Shown here: one piece after another, positions 10,945 to 22,123 of the stretch
How positions within the stretch are numbered: position 1 is the first letter of the stretch
Layout: every line of letters starts with the position of its first letter
Source of the DNA: Blasia pusilla
Lineage: Eukaryota; Marchantiophyta; Marchantiopsida; Blasiales
Assembly: GCA_050084515.1 (NCBI GenBank)
Contig: CM114275.1
Span: 26,040,001 to 26,104,000 of the forward strand
Length of the DNA: 64,000 nt
Direction: 5' to 3'
The notes under the pieces: generated by a model
Told to the model about the DNA's origin: nothing
Databases searched by the model: none
What the model saw: the letters and a program-made list of their open reading frames with translations, nothing else
Translations under genes and position numbers: made by a program

Positions 10945-12845
10945 ATTCAATATAGAATCATTTTATACACTGCCCATTCTCTTACAATAAAAATCACAAA
11001 TGGTTGTGCCGAGACGTTCACTTCTTCATAACACCTCATCTCAAAATTCATAACTATGAAGTCTTTGTAAATTACTTTGCGTTTGTACACAAGGAAAATG
11101 ACACAGCTAGTATTGAGCTCTACTTGAGGAGGTTTGTTTTTATGCATAGGGTTTTAAATAAGGACATACAAATTAGAATCTCTAATCTTTTTGTTAATGA
11201 CAATAGGAAATACCAACGAATTCCATGATTATATAATTTAGTTCATGAATGTCTCTCCAAAGTGATAAATTAGATAATGAGTAAACCAATATTTATGTAC
11301 GAAGTGGAATTTAACGTGGTACGGATTAAGAAAAATGAAGGTCATATATCACTGATACCCTCAATTCCTATCAATGATTAACGTACATTATCTATCCTCT
11401 TCTCTTCCCCTACACAAACGTAGGTCATGGGTGGTCACTACACATATTTCCTTGGATTCATGAAAGACAAAATTTCCAAAATCAATCTACACTCGTTAAT
11501 CTCTAATTTATCGAGAATAGATCATGGTCGAGTTGCTCTCCCAAAAGTGGTGTCACGTCTTTTAGGATAGATCGGTGAAATCTAGTAGAGCACCTTCGTG
11601 AGTAGTGGAGGACACGCTTAGTAGGTTGAGGATGACGTGTTGAGGCCTCACGAAACGTGAGAGAGTAAGTTTCCCCTTCGTTTCGGCTCATTTGGAGTCA
11701 TATTAAGGAACTTATTATTTTAGGTAAGTACCAATTTTGTGTATATGCTCGACTTTCTAATTTTGGTAAAAGACATTTGATCTCCTACATCAGGTCAAGA
11801 GCCAAGGAGGTGACTTGGGAGCATAGGTTACCATGGAGAGAGCTAGGGAGAGGGGATGGGTATACCTCAAGGAGAGAGAGCTTGAGAGTTCATTCTCTCT
11901 CTGTTGAACCTCTTGACATGAGGCGGTGGAGCTATGGTCTTGGTTGCCTTGTGTGTAACCAATACCTCTCATTAAGAGAGTAGGTTTGGTTTGATATTGA
12001 GAGAGACGTGTGAGAGTGCACACATGTGAGAACTATGGTGTTGTGAGAGAAATTGGATCTTATTTTATTGGAGATATTTTGGTACTTCTTGTCTTGTTAT
12101 TTGGATGTCATAAGTTAGCATGGGATCGTGCGTGTTTGTGTGTGTGTGTTCGGTGACAACGAAGTATATTGTGTAACGATGTGTATGTGCACGAGAGTGA
12201 TAATCCACTCTCATGGAAGAATAATCAACTCCAAATCCATCTATTATCTCAAGAATGACAGAGGAAACACTTCTAAGATAGTAAGTCTCTCTAAAATAGT
12301 CATCTCCACGCTTCTTTGATTTTCAAACTCCTTAAAAATAGATCATGGCCAAGTTATTCTCCCGAAAAAGGATAATCCACTATTATTTGAACAACAAGTC
12401 CAATACCATCTATTCAAGAGTGACAAGGCAAACTTGAGAAATAAAGTTCAAGGTAGTGAATCTTTGAAGGTCTCTCCTTTTTATATACTCACAAGGGATC
12501 CACAAAAGTACAAAAAAAGATAAGATTATCTTGTGTCGCATGGCTTCTTCTCAAGGCTTAGCAAACCCCCTTTGGACACAAATCGATTACTTTTTTTTAT
12601 CTCTTCCTAAAATATCATCGTAAAACCATTCCATATCTTCCTAACTATTCCAACTACCATAACCTTGACTTCTTCACCACCTATGATAAGTTTAGTTTTA
12701 TTGTTATTAATACACTAACCCACTACTTTCTTTTGATATTTCCCATGCCTAATTTATGACCTATTTTCTTAGAGTTGGGCTCGCACAAATGAGGCACCAT
12801 TAATAGGTCTAATCATGAAATTTTATTTCCCTAAGCTAATTATCA
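10945..12845 (-). repeat. Family-B long LTR (minus), split by an S1 A-B copy
   Basis: Sequence from 12845 down aligns with the LTRs at 10733 and 22124. Shared features are the start region around 'TTTCATG', a TATA-like stretch near 12480, 'ATAATCCACT' and the 3' part near 11000-11200. It lacks the first roughly 30 bases. An independent element, 11551-12196, sits inside it; removing that element restores the family consensus across the junction. Confidence 0.6.
11551..12196 (+). mobile_element. S1 solo A-B terminal-repeat copy
   Basis: This unit starts TGTCACGTCTTTTAGG and ends GTGCACGAGA. It consists of block A (11551-12067) joined directly to block B (12068-12196), with no internal region. 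Flanks are GTGG on the left and GTGA on the right, a 3-of-4 match to a 4-bp target duplication. The joint between A and B (TTTTA then TTGGAG) is the point at which longer copies carry their coding body. Block A has a TATA-like GGTATACCTC and several short inverted repeats. Block B ends in the stretch conserved in all subfamilies. It could arise by recombination between A1 and A2 of a longer copy. Confidence 0.8.
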
Positions 12846-14232
12846 TGGTTGCAAAAAGACGGGGAAGTCCGTCCCTAGTATGGACAAGTTTGGACATATC
12901 CACAGACATGGGTTATAAGAGGTAGTGCCCACACTTATAGTTCATGATGGAAGGCAAGGTAAGGGCGAATGGGACAAGAAAGGGAAGAAGAAGTACATGG
13001 AGCTGGAGGGAGGAAGAAAAAAAAGTATGAAACACAAAAGCAAGTGGGAGGGATTGAGAAAGAAGAAGATGATGGGGCTTACATAGGCAAGTCCTTCCAT
13101 GGGACATACATAAGTCTATGGACATGTCCGTGGATATAAACTTTGTCTACGTATAGTCATGCTAATTACTCCATACTTATATAAACTCGCTTTATCACTG
13201 ATAAGAGTGAAATATACATGTCGGATCATTTTACTATATAATAATATTTTATTTTGTGTTTTTCTATATTTTTTATGTGTTGGAATTGGTTTCTCACAAG
13301 CTTTCAATCCACACCTTGTCCATACCTATTGCGTGTTAGATTAGTCGTTATAACCTTGATGTCGATAATCCCCATACATTCAATTAGGTTTCAAACTAGA
13401 ATGGAATCTTCTTGGAGTCCAACACTTGTGGAACTTGAGCTTGTCTCAAGTTCCACCCAACATTTGATTATGCTCTTTCAATTTATAATCATCATTATTT
13501 GAAACACCCATTAAAAGCATGTAGAACTACTTCTCATCTTACTAAACTATTTCACCAAGAAATAACTCCATATATTCTTGACTAAGCATAAATGGATTGG
13601 AATAGTATCGATCATTATCCCCAAAAGAAGCGTGTTGTTTACAAGCTTGCTGCAAAATTCCATTGCATATGAATATTTTTCTTTCATAGTTACTTTAGGG
13701 GCTACATGGATTTCTTCTTTAGCAAGAAAAATAGGTGGTGATATCGGCTTTGATGATGTCTTTAGAGTTTTTTCTTCTTTATGCAAGTCAAAGAGTGAGT
13801 TTGATGGATTTATGGAGCAAATATTGAATTTCGTGTTATCCTCTTTTGAGCATTTGAAATCTAGAGTTTCATGAACTTTAAGAACTTTCTTTCTATTTAC
13901 CTATTTTAGATTTTTCTTTGTAATAATTTGAGATACCAATAAAGTTTAAGGTCTTATTAAGACTCAGTTGATCCTTGTTCACCCTTTTATAGTCGACAAA
14001 CTTTGATATATGATATTGAGTATAAATTAGTTAGGAACATCAAAAACTAATAAGAATGTGTACACCAAATTTTGTTGGGAATTCATTTCAATATATAAAA
14101 CTCTAGTAGGCTCATTTTTTTTTGGGAAATCACTTCCACATTTGATCCCTTGTAATAGCTCCTTTATCAAAGCATACAAAACCCTAAAAATATCACCTGC
14201 CCTTTTTCATGCATGTTTGATAGTACGCGCTC
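12846..14232. other. Non-coding, includes a dispersed repeat
   Basis: From about 12850 to 13020 (minus strand) the sequence resembles 57560-57728 (plus), sharing 'AACTATAAGTGTGGGC' against 'AGCTATAAGTGTGGGC' and an end in 'TTTTTGCAA'. From 13150 to 14232 I see only short open frames without recognisable domains, for instance 98 codons at 13578-13874. The right end is the target site of the S3 element. Confidence 0.35.
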
Positions 14233-14339
14233 TGTCGTGCGAATCCACATCGTCATACAACATACATCGCTGACATACCATACGCACATACATACATAAC
14301 ATAGACGAGAGTATCCACAAACGCAAGTGTACCACAACT
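14233..14339 (-). repeat. S3 block B2 (3' terminal)
   Basis: This 107-base unit is identical to 14713-14819. Its outer end, read on the minus strand, is GATTCGCACGACA next to the GCTC duplication. Confidence 0.9.
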
Positions 14340-14709
14340 GAAATCCGTGAAAGACCTCTTTTGTCATAAAACACGTTTACAATCACATACAATCGAGCCA
14401 AACCCACTCCACGATGGGAGAATCTAGGTCGAAGCTTTGGAAACACCATAGCCAAGAGCTCTACTCACTACCAAGGCTAACTCCCAACGCAACAGGCTCA
14501 ACTAAAAAGAATTGATCGTTGTTCTTTGAGGGCAAGCCACCTTATATCCTCCAACCTAAGAGCGGGCCCTATTGGGAAAGTCACCCCAAGTGAGTAACCC
14601 CAACCCTATGTATGGAACCGCATCTCTACCAAGCCACTACGGTCCTACATAAGGAATGGCCTCTACCAAAGACACCATACTCTACGACATAATCCGTATG
14701 GTCATGACA
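14340..14709 (-). repeat. S3 block A2
   Basis: This block is nearly identical to block A1 at 24888-25255. It starts (minus strand) TGTCATGACC and contains a TATA-like GGATATAAGG (14541-14550 region). It is followed directly by B2, whereas in A1 the same end is followed by the leader. Confidence 0.9.
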
Positions 14710-14712
14710 AAT

Positions 14713-14819
14713 TGTCGTGCGAATCCACATCGTCATACAACATACATCGCTGACATACCATACGCACATACATACATAACATAGACGAGAGTATCCACAA
14801 ACGCAAGTGTACCACAACT
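14713..14819 (-). repeat. S3 block B1, preceded by a polypurine-like G-run
   Basis: This copy of B follows the coding body. The minus strand just before it reads 'TTAGGGGGGCG', which has the position and look of a polypurine tract and recurs before B in every copy of S1 and S2. Three bases separate B1 from A2. Confidence 0.9.
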
Positions 14820-14991
14820 CGCCCCCCTAATTGGCGGTTAGGTCCCTCTAACTCCCAGGTAGCCCTATACATCTACTACATGCTATACAACTTCTTGGAT
14901 GCCCGAATCAGAAGGCCGGGTGCTAGGTTGCCCCATTGTTAGTCGCACATCTGTAATCCATATCATGTAAAGATCAAGTCATCTACCTCTC

Positions 14992-16460
14992 CTAAGTACA
15001 TCGAGGACAAACCCACCTTCCAGTAGGAACAACATCCAAACGTGGAGTCAAACACATCATGTGCCAATCCCTAGAACACCGATCACACACCAACATACGG
15101 GCTGCATTACCAGCAGACCCACACAACATGCACCTCAAGCTAGCACGTATCATGGCTAAGCTTGGATCAATAGTACCATCCACATTTGGAAGATGACATG
15201 GCGCAAAATTACGCACATGGTCCTTCCAAACAACTCCATCATGACCCTCCAACATGAGAACTCCAGAAGCTAACACCTCACGCACTCGTAAAATAGTGCG
15301 CTCTTTGTCACATCCAACGTTGTCGGCAATCTGCTGCAAATAGACATAGTCCCCACATGGAACCTACGAATCGATGGTCGATAACCTCCACCCGAATGGT
15401 TGCATACCGCAACGTATCCCCTGTGTTGAGCAATGGCAAGATTCTCAAAGGCGTTGGCATAACTCTCGAAAGAGCTCCGCCCGTTGAGAACACACCCTCA
15501 TCCACATCTCTGGGTCATCAAGGTTCACCACCTCACTAGACTCGACCAATTCTTCTTTGGCAAGTCGGATCTCGGCCGTATAATGAAAATAAGGTGAGAA
15601 GGAAGCCAAGGATGCTTGGCGATGAACCTATACCCCATGGCTAACCATGGCAATCGAATATCCAGTCTCCAAGATGCCCTTCAGAGGCCATACTTGCGCA
15701 ATGCCCTCTTCACCGTCGAACCACACGCTCAGCCAAACCATCCGCCTCTGGATGATCTCGAGGCGTGGTCCGATGATCAATCAACGCCTTGTCACACAAG
15801 ACCTGAAACTCACCCGAAACTCAGACCTGGTCGGTCAAGACTTGGATGGTGCACCAAAATGACTAAGCACTCTATCAGAAATGCATACGCCCTTCCCTCA
15901 CTTGCCTTGTCCGGTAATGCCACCAACTCAATCCACTTGGAGAAGTGCTCCACCATCACCAACACATATCGATGATGTAAATGCAGATCCAACGGTAACG
16001 GTCCCGCAAAGTCCACACTCCAACGGTAACCCAACCCCATAATAGGCAAGGGGTGTAATTGTGGTGTAGGGGCATTAAATGATGCCCTCACCCGGTCATA
16101 AACCATACAACGTGACACCAACTGTTGCACTGAGTATGCATGCCACGCCACCAATTGGCCAAGGAGTAAGCTATACGACGCTTTACCCCAAAATGTCCCA
16201 ACTCCTCATGGGCATGTCGCACAATGCGCTCTCTCTGAGCCAAATGTGGCACTACTCGTACTCTACCATCCTCCCATACGCGGAGAATATGTGTTCCCTC
16301 CAATCGATACCTCTTAGCACGTTGAAGAACACGGTCTCGCTCCTTGGCACTCACTGCGTGGCACCCTTTGGTCCGTAGGAACTCCAACACCAACGCATCA
16401 TCATGAATATCACGCTGATCCGTACCACCATCTCCAACCTTAGGATGAAGGTGGCCATCT
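14992..16460 (-). pseudogene. Integrase with C-terminal PHD finger (S3)
   Basis: Pieces at 16088-16393 and 15810-16154 give the zinc domain (H-x3-E-x3-H around 'HAHEELGHFGVKRR', then a damaged C-x2-C) and the catalytic entry 'WSVDFAGPLPL' with 'YVLVMVEHFSKWIELVALP', a Ty3/gypsy DDE integrase. The last open piece, 14992-15339, starts in a GPY/F-like module ('TILRVREVLASGVLMLEGHD', 'VVWKDHVRNFAPCHLPN'). It ends with a complete C4HC3 PHD finger: CMLC, CDRC, HMMC, then CPRC, followed by Thr and stop. PHD fingers read histone H3 tails, so this would occupy the place chromodomains take in chromoviruses. A shift lies near 15340-15810. Confidence 0.85.
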
Positions 16461-17309
16461 ACCCTCGACTAGAGTAAGATATCATGTGGTCCTCCATACT
16501 AGAGTCCACCCCTAACCAACATAAAAGGCGGATGCATGCCAACTGGCACCATCTCCTCATCAACCTCGCCATGCCATCTAGCCCCGTTGTATCCTCTTGG
16601 CTAGTACATGGGTTCCTACTCAACCCATCAAGCATCAAGGTTGGCAACTCCGGTCTATGTACCACCGGAAGTCATACTCTTGTAAGATAAGAGCCCACCG
16701 TGCAAGCTTCCTGTAAGCTTGTCCGACTCCATCAACCACTTGAGCGGTGGTGATCAGTAACAAGGGTAAAGCGTGTACCAAACAAGTAACACCTAAAGTG
16801 TGCCCCTGACCCACACTCTTGCCAAGCACTCTCCCTCATATGAACTATAGCGCGACTCCATTTGCATTATTCGAACGACTTGCATAGGCCACCACAAACT
16901 CCATGTGCTCATCATCATGTTGTGTCAACACCGCTCCAAGTCCCAACCTACTCCAATCAGTGTGTAACTTAAATGGGCGCCCTCTGATAGGTCTCCTCAA
17001 GATAGGCGCCGCCACCAACTGGGCCTTAAGCTCCACAAAAGCTCTCTCCTCATCATCTCCCCAGTGCCACTCTTGATCTGATTTCATCAATTGGTTCAAA
17101 GGCTTTGCCATAGCACTAAATCCCTTCACATACCTCCGATAGTAGTTCGCCAATCCCATGAATGCTCGAACTCTACTCACATCTATCGGACGCGGAATAA
17201 GTGCAATAGCCTCCACCTTTGCTTGATGAACTCCCAAACCACCTGGATAGATCACATGACCCAAGTACTCAACATCCTCATGGAAGAACTTACACTTTCC
17301 TAGATGCAA
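16459..17309 (-). pseudogene. RNase H domain (S3)
   Basis: The open piece 16845-17309 (154 codons) carries the RT thumb and connection ('YLGHVIYPGGLGV', 'VRAFMGLANYYRRYVKGFS', 'LNQLMKSDQEWHW') and the start of a Ty3-type RNase H with the first catalytic Asp in 'LHTDWSRLGLGAVLTQHDD' and 'EFVVAYASRS'. The following piece to 16459 gives 'LARWALILQEYDF' and, frame-shifted, 'LDGLSRNPC'. It lies directly downstream of the RT in the usual gypsy order. Confidence 0.85.
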
Positions 17310-18200
17310 CGTAGACCATGAGCTTTCAACCGCTCAAACACCATCTGCAAATGTATCGATGCTCCTCCACCGTGTTTCTTGAACACCAAGATATCATCAA
17401 TGTAACACCGAACAAAATCCAACCCTGCTAGGATCCTGTCCATCACTCCTTGAAACTCGGCAGGTGCATTCTTCAACCCAAAGGGAAAGAATTTCCACTG
17501 GTACAAACAATCCTTGCCATGAGAGTTGACACCCCAAAATCTTTGTCTTGGCCTTGTCACTCTCCCGAATCGGCAATTGATGGTATCTGCCGAAGATCCA
17601 AAGTACTGAAAATCTTTGCATGTCCCACCACATCAAAGATCTCCTCGTGTGTAGGCATGGCATACCTATCGGCCTTGGTTTGCCGATTGATAGACGGTAA
17701 TCTCCACACATCCGCCTATCCGTGTAGTTGCCATGCATATCCTTTTAGCGAGCATGACAGTGGGCGATGCATACTCTCCATGCGAAAACTCCACTAATCC
17801 GGCCTCCAAAAGGTCCAACGTCCTACTCAATCAAGTCCCTCTCCATATCACTATATCGATAGGGGACGACGGAAGATTAGCGTATCACTAGCCAAATCAA
17901 TCCGTATACCGGGTCCAACCAGAGAACCCAACTCCTTCATGCTAAAGGCAAAACAACTCCTATAAGCACGTAGGAACTGTGTCAGCGTTGTTTCTCACCT
18001 CCCGTAAGCTTGGGCCCAAGTAATGGCTCCCAAGTCTCCTCCTTTGGCACACTAGAGGGAGAGGGCGATGCCATTGGGCACGCTCATAACCCCCTCACAA
18101 GATGGTACATCCTTAGCTACACCATCATCTCGAGCAAATAACTCCTCCACCAAAGCATGAGCAACCAACTCCACATGCCCAACCATTACATCCCATTTAC
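17300..18200 (-). pseudogene. Reverse transcriptase (S3)
   Basis: The piece 17300-17560 contains 'FWGVNSHGKDCLYQWKFFP', FGLKNAPAEFQGVMDRIL and the catalytic 'FVRCYIDDILVF' (YIDD). The other frame at 17397-17738 gives 'CGDYR' and the fingers region, so at least one shift separates fingers from palm. The region toward 18200 holds the linker with 'GPGIRIDLA', comparable to the other copies. Confidence 0.85.
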
Positions 18201-18270
18201 TCCAAGGATGCAAAATACTACTCTCCTCGCTTGACCGATGCCTCTACCGTCCCGGTAGCCATCGAGCTCA

Positions 18271-19570
18271 TTACAAAGGGGTGGAAGACCCACAGACATA
18301 GTCCGAAGTCATTATTTGCTCGGCCATACCAAGACTCAAAATCCAAGTCAAAAATTCAGGTCCATGGCTGACCCAACACATGACGTCGTGAAGCGTCAAA
18401 AATAGAAGCAACCATTGCCACGCCAAGAGTAAATCCCATCGCATGCTCTCTCTCATCAGCGTTAGGCTCCACCAACGCCGCACATGAGAATCCCATACAA
18501 GCCCCGGACCACCTTCCTCGTAGGCATGTGACGCGGGAAAACTCACAAATGTGGGTAGTGCCATCCTAGGTGGCCCACACGGTTCACCACTGCCATGGGT
18601 GACCGATCAATAACCTCACCACTTGAGAAAGTCGCCCAAGATATCAAGATACTATCCTTTGTAAAGGCGAGGATCGGCGCAGACTTGCATCATATGCTCG
18701 ACGTAGAACCTCCCTAGGCAACAAGTTTGTCCACCACAAGCGTGGACAATGTGCACCTGTGAGCCAACTCATGTTGCATCCAACAACACCGCTGGTCCAA
18801 TCAAGACCGTACCTCATGAACACTCGCCATCATCCGGGTCCGAGTGTCACCCAACAATGGAACATTCTCCAGAATGTAAGCTAGAGCACGTGCCTGATGA
18901 ACCTAAAGATGTCGTAACACCCGTAACATCTCCCAAAACAATCGAGACCTAGGGTCATGTAATCCCTCACCACGACCAAGACGTGTATGACCCGACATGG
19001 CCATCCAAAGCAATCACCAAATCCACGGGACCAACCCTCTCAAGGTCCCTGCGCCCCAACAATGCAATGTGTGATGGTAAAGCACGCTGGTACCCACGAA
19101 TAGCTGATGGCGGCAACAACTCAGGATATCTCCGCATCAATTGACCAATATGTCGGGATGAGACTCTCTGGGCCATCTCATCTCGCTCCACATACACGTA
19201 TCTCCCACAGAATACCGCCCGCAACATCTTGCCGCCAAACCGGTGCTAATCCCACCAAAGAGATCTAACACACAAATGCCCTCCGCGGATCTTTGCCATA
19301 CAATGGGTGTAGTATCCAAAGGGATAACCTAATCGGGCTGGTAGGAGTCCGCCGTGGGGCCTCCTCTTCCTCGTGAGGTATAATGACCTCACACCAAGCC
19401 TTCTGCACTAGGCGTCGGCCTCCCCGCCGTAGTGCACCGCTGAACTCCAAAGTGGCACATCCAACGATGAGGATGCCCTTTGCTGCAAAAATAGGGACCT
19501 CCTCTACCTCCTCATGCAGGAGAATCCATAGCGAAACATTACCCTCCAAAAAGTCTCTGGCCAAGTGACT
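18271..19570 (-). pseudogene. C5 cytosine DNA methyltransferase domain (S3)
   Basis: Lying between protease and RT, this is not a normal retroelement domain. From N to C on the minus strand: motif I 'VLDLFGGISTGLAA' (near 19220-19260), motif II 'YVYVERDEMAQR', the approach to motif IV 'VGPVDLVIA' (18970-19030), and the end of the domain with 'FVSFPASHAYEEGG' and 'FLTWILSLGMAEQ' (motif X side). At motif IV a frame change has occurred; the shifted frame reads G-W-P-C-R, so Cys is still encoded but the PCQ has become PCR. The parallel S1 copy at 50778-52082 keeps PCQG. Motif order is the unpermuted I-IV-VI-VIII-X, unlike plant DRM enzymes. Predicted product: a DNA (cytosine-5) methyltransferase, inactive in this copy. 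Confidence 0.85.
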
Positions 19571-19599
19571 ACTCCACTAAAAACCCTGAGATGCTAACT

Positions 19600-20200
19600 T
19601 TGTTGGGGAAGACCCTCTGGTTGAGCCCTTAAATAAATCTCATAGGAACTTGGCTCATACGTCCATCCCGGACTGCCAACCTGGTCTATAAGATTTGTCT
19701 CGATCCAAAGTAATCCATTTGAAAACCCATCGGGTAAAATACTGCTCCTCCAACTAGTACATCATACGACTCAGATGTGACTACCGCAGATACTCCCAAC
19801 CGGGAGCTATCAGTCGCATGATCTGGTCTCAACTGTACAGAAAACTTCTCCCATGTCATGAATTGAGACCTATCATTGGCTCCTCCAAGTGACGTTTGAA
19901 TCTGGAATGGGGGTGGGCTCTGACCTCCGAATACCCAAACCAATACATGCCGCCTTTCCCAACATCAAAGGTTGGGCACCAGAATCTAACAAGACTCTAT
20001 CTGGTCTATACACCTGTCCTGTAGGACTCACCAATCGGAAGATCCCACTCCGGTTGTCCAACATACATACACCAAGTGTAAGCCTCTCACGATCAATGGT
20101 GGCCGGGGTGGTAATGCATCCATCTTCGCATTTCTTTGCCGCCAAGTAGCACTCGGGTACTCAATGCTACTCTCGACATAGAGGGTCGCTCCACCGCAAC
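19600..20200 (-). pseudogene. Retropepsin-like protease (S3)
   Basis: The open piece 19873-20145 has 'LTLGVCMLDNRSGIFRLVS' followed by RVLLDSGAQPLMLGKAA, which carries the DSGA active-site box of an aspartic retropepsin. The next frame, 19686-19943, gives 'SYDVLVGGAVFYPMGFQMDY', the position of the flap-to-C-terminal 'DVLLG' segment. One frameshift separates the halves. It lies between gag and the methyltransferase. Confidence 0.75.
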
Positions 20201-22123
20201 ATCCTCATCCACCTCAACACGTGTAGCAAAGAACACCCCCACGTTTCACAATGTGGTCGCTAGCTGAAATACTGAGCTAAGTCAACTCCTAAAGCCATCA
20301 ACTCCGGGCCGAAAACAATGGGGATCCCAACACCGGTTGCCATCCGCATATCAAGATCGATCTTTGCATCCGTGTCTACTACACGCGATGTAGATGCCTC
20401 GGTCCCCCACTGCCGGCTCAATAGGCTGCGAGGAACCATGGATGGAGTCCTAAGCACCTCAGACAACAAGAATGATGGGAAGCCTAGCTCGCCTCCCGGT
20501 TTCACCCCTCTGTGGGTCCAACTCCACAAGAGCACCACGTGGCTCGACGCTCAGTGGCTCCTCTCAGAATCGCACTTGGTGATGCCTCAACTGTCTTTGC
20601 CATTCGCCATATAAGAGAGATCATCCCCTCCATAAGAGGTGAAGCCCCTGCTCCCGAACCCGATCTATCTTTGGATACCACCATAGTAGCCAACTTCTTC
20701 TCCAATGCTCAATCTCGGCGACCATAGTCGACTCTGTTGTAGTGGTAGGGGTAGCCACCGTAGGCTCTCCAACCACTGGTCCACCTCTACCACCCCTACC
20801 ACCTCTACCACCTCGGCCTCTCGGAGCTACTCCACCACGGCCAGGGCCTGATCTCAACTCGGATGAAGATCAAAGCAACGCTCTCGAGGATGACCTAGTC
20901 TCCGCAATGATCACACCGAGTTGGGGCCGATCGAGGCCCATCCTCCAAAGTCCGTCTCCCATCCTCTTGGGGACAAAACTTCCGAACATGATCACCTCCA
21001 CATGTCCAACATGACTGTCCTTACTGCGGGGCAGCAAATGAAGGCAATGGTCTCTACACAAATGTCCCTCTAGGACTTGACTGAGGTCGCGTGTACCCCA
21101 CGACTCCCACTACTACTACCACCACCACTACTACGAGAGTGTGAGGTGGGCGGCTGAACACGAGAAGTAGTAGTTGTATCCCCTGAATGAATGCGGATGT
21201 CACCACTCTCTCCTTCACCATGTTAAGCTCAATCTTCTCGAGATAGAGCAAACACATGGGTCAATGTGGGTGAATCATCACTCATAAGAGTAGCATCACT
21301 TACCCTACGGCGCAAATCTCGTCCAAGATCCCATACCAAAATTGACCGCTGATCCTCACTCACACCCTGGGTAATGAAATCAAGCGTCGATACGCGTATA
21401 TGCCTCACTTAAGACTCTCACCGTCTTTCGCTCAAAGACCAAGATTCCTCAACTTCTCCGTCTTCACTCCTTGATAGTTCTTCTTTCTTGAAGAACTCTG
21501 CAACCAAAACGATGGTGGGGCACTAGTACCTCCACTAGTACCCCCACTAGTACCTCCACTTGTACCCCCACTCCGGCTCAGACTGCACGTCACCACTCGG
21601 TCAGGCCGGGGTGGCATAGTAGGAGCACTACTACCAATACCACCATGGGTGATAGACACATAGCCTGGAGACCAATATTGTCTTCATGCCTCAATCTCAG
21701 CAACATGGTCCTTCCTAAACTCATGGTAATCATCCATGGGTGGTCCTTCCAAGTGGTGAAACAACCCCTTCCAAGCCAAGAAGGGTGTAAACAACGTGGC
21801 GTTCCGCAACATCTGCATATCACACCACGTATCAAACTCCTGCATGAAGTCCTCCAACTCAATGGTACCCACTGCACCCGAGTATCGTCGTGGGCCTTCA
21901 TGGCCCCATATCCACCGTCCATATCCCAAATCAATGGAGCTGCAACACTCGATAATAACGTAGAAGACTCAGTGTTTGGAACACCCTCGTCCTCCTCTTC
22001 ATCAACCGTCGGAAGTGGAAAAGGTAGCCGATACCTAAATCCACTCCGTGTGAAACCACCACTCTCTGCACCACGGTGTCGTATAGTAAAATCAACCAGT
22101 GTGTAAACTCCTTCGTCATTAAG
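20200..22123 (-). pseudogene. Gag with zinc knuckles and RG-rich tail (S3)
   Basis: The N-terminal part, 22120-21590, includes 'SGGFTRSGFRYRLPFP', the same as 'RGFTRSGARFRGSP' in the S1 copy at 61900. Around 20900-21060 the minus strand encodes CWTCGGDHVRKFC (C-x2-C-x3-H-x4-C) and, one frameshift later, CDHCGD...GHPRERC. At 20621-20857 follows an RG-rich stretch (RGRGGRGGRGGRGG) and then a Thr-rich segment. Gag would form the particle and bind RNA through the knuckles and the RGG box. The family-B LTR insertion at 22124 cuts the gag start from its leader. Confidence 0.7.

Noticed and set aside
14992-15339. Host PHD-finger transcription regulator
   Set aside because: The finger is fused to the integrase tail and repeats in five retroelement copies.
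18271-19570. Host methyltransferase gene or bacterial restriction-modification gene
   Set aside because: It lies between retropepsin and RT in two subfamilies, on the element strand, without introns or own promoter, so it belongs to the retroelement.
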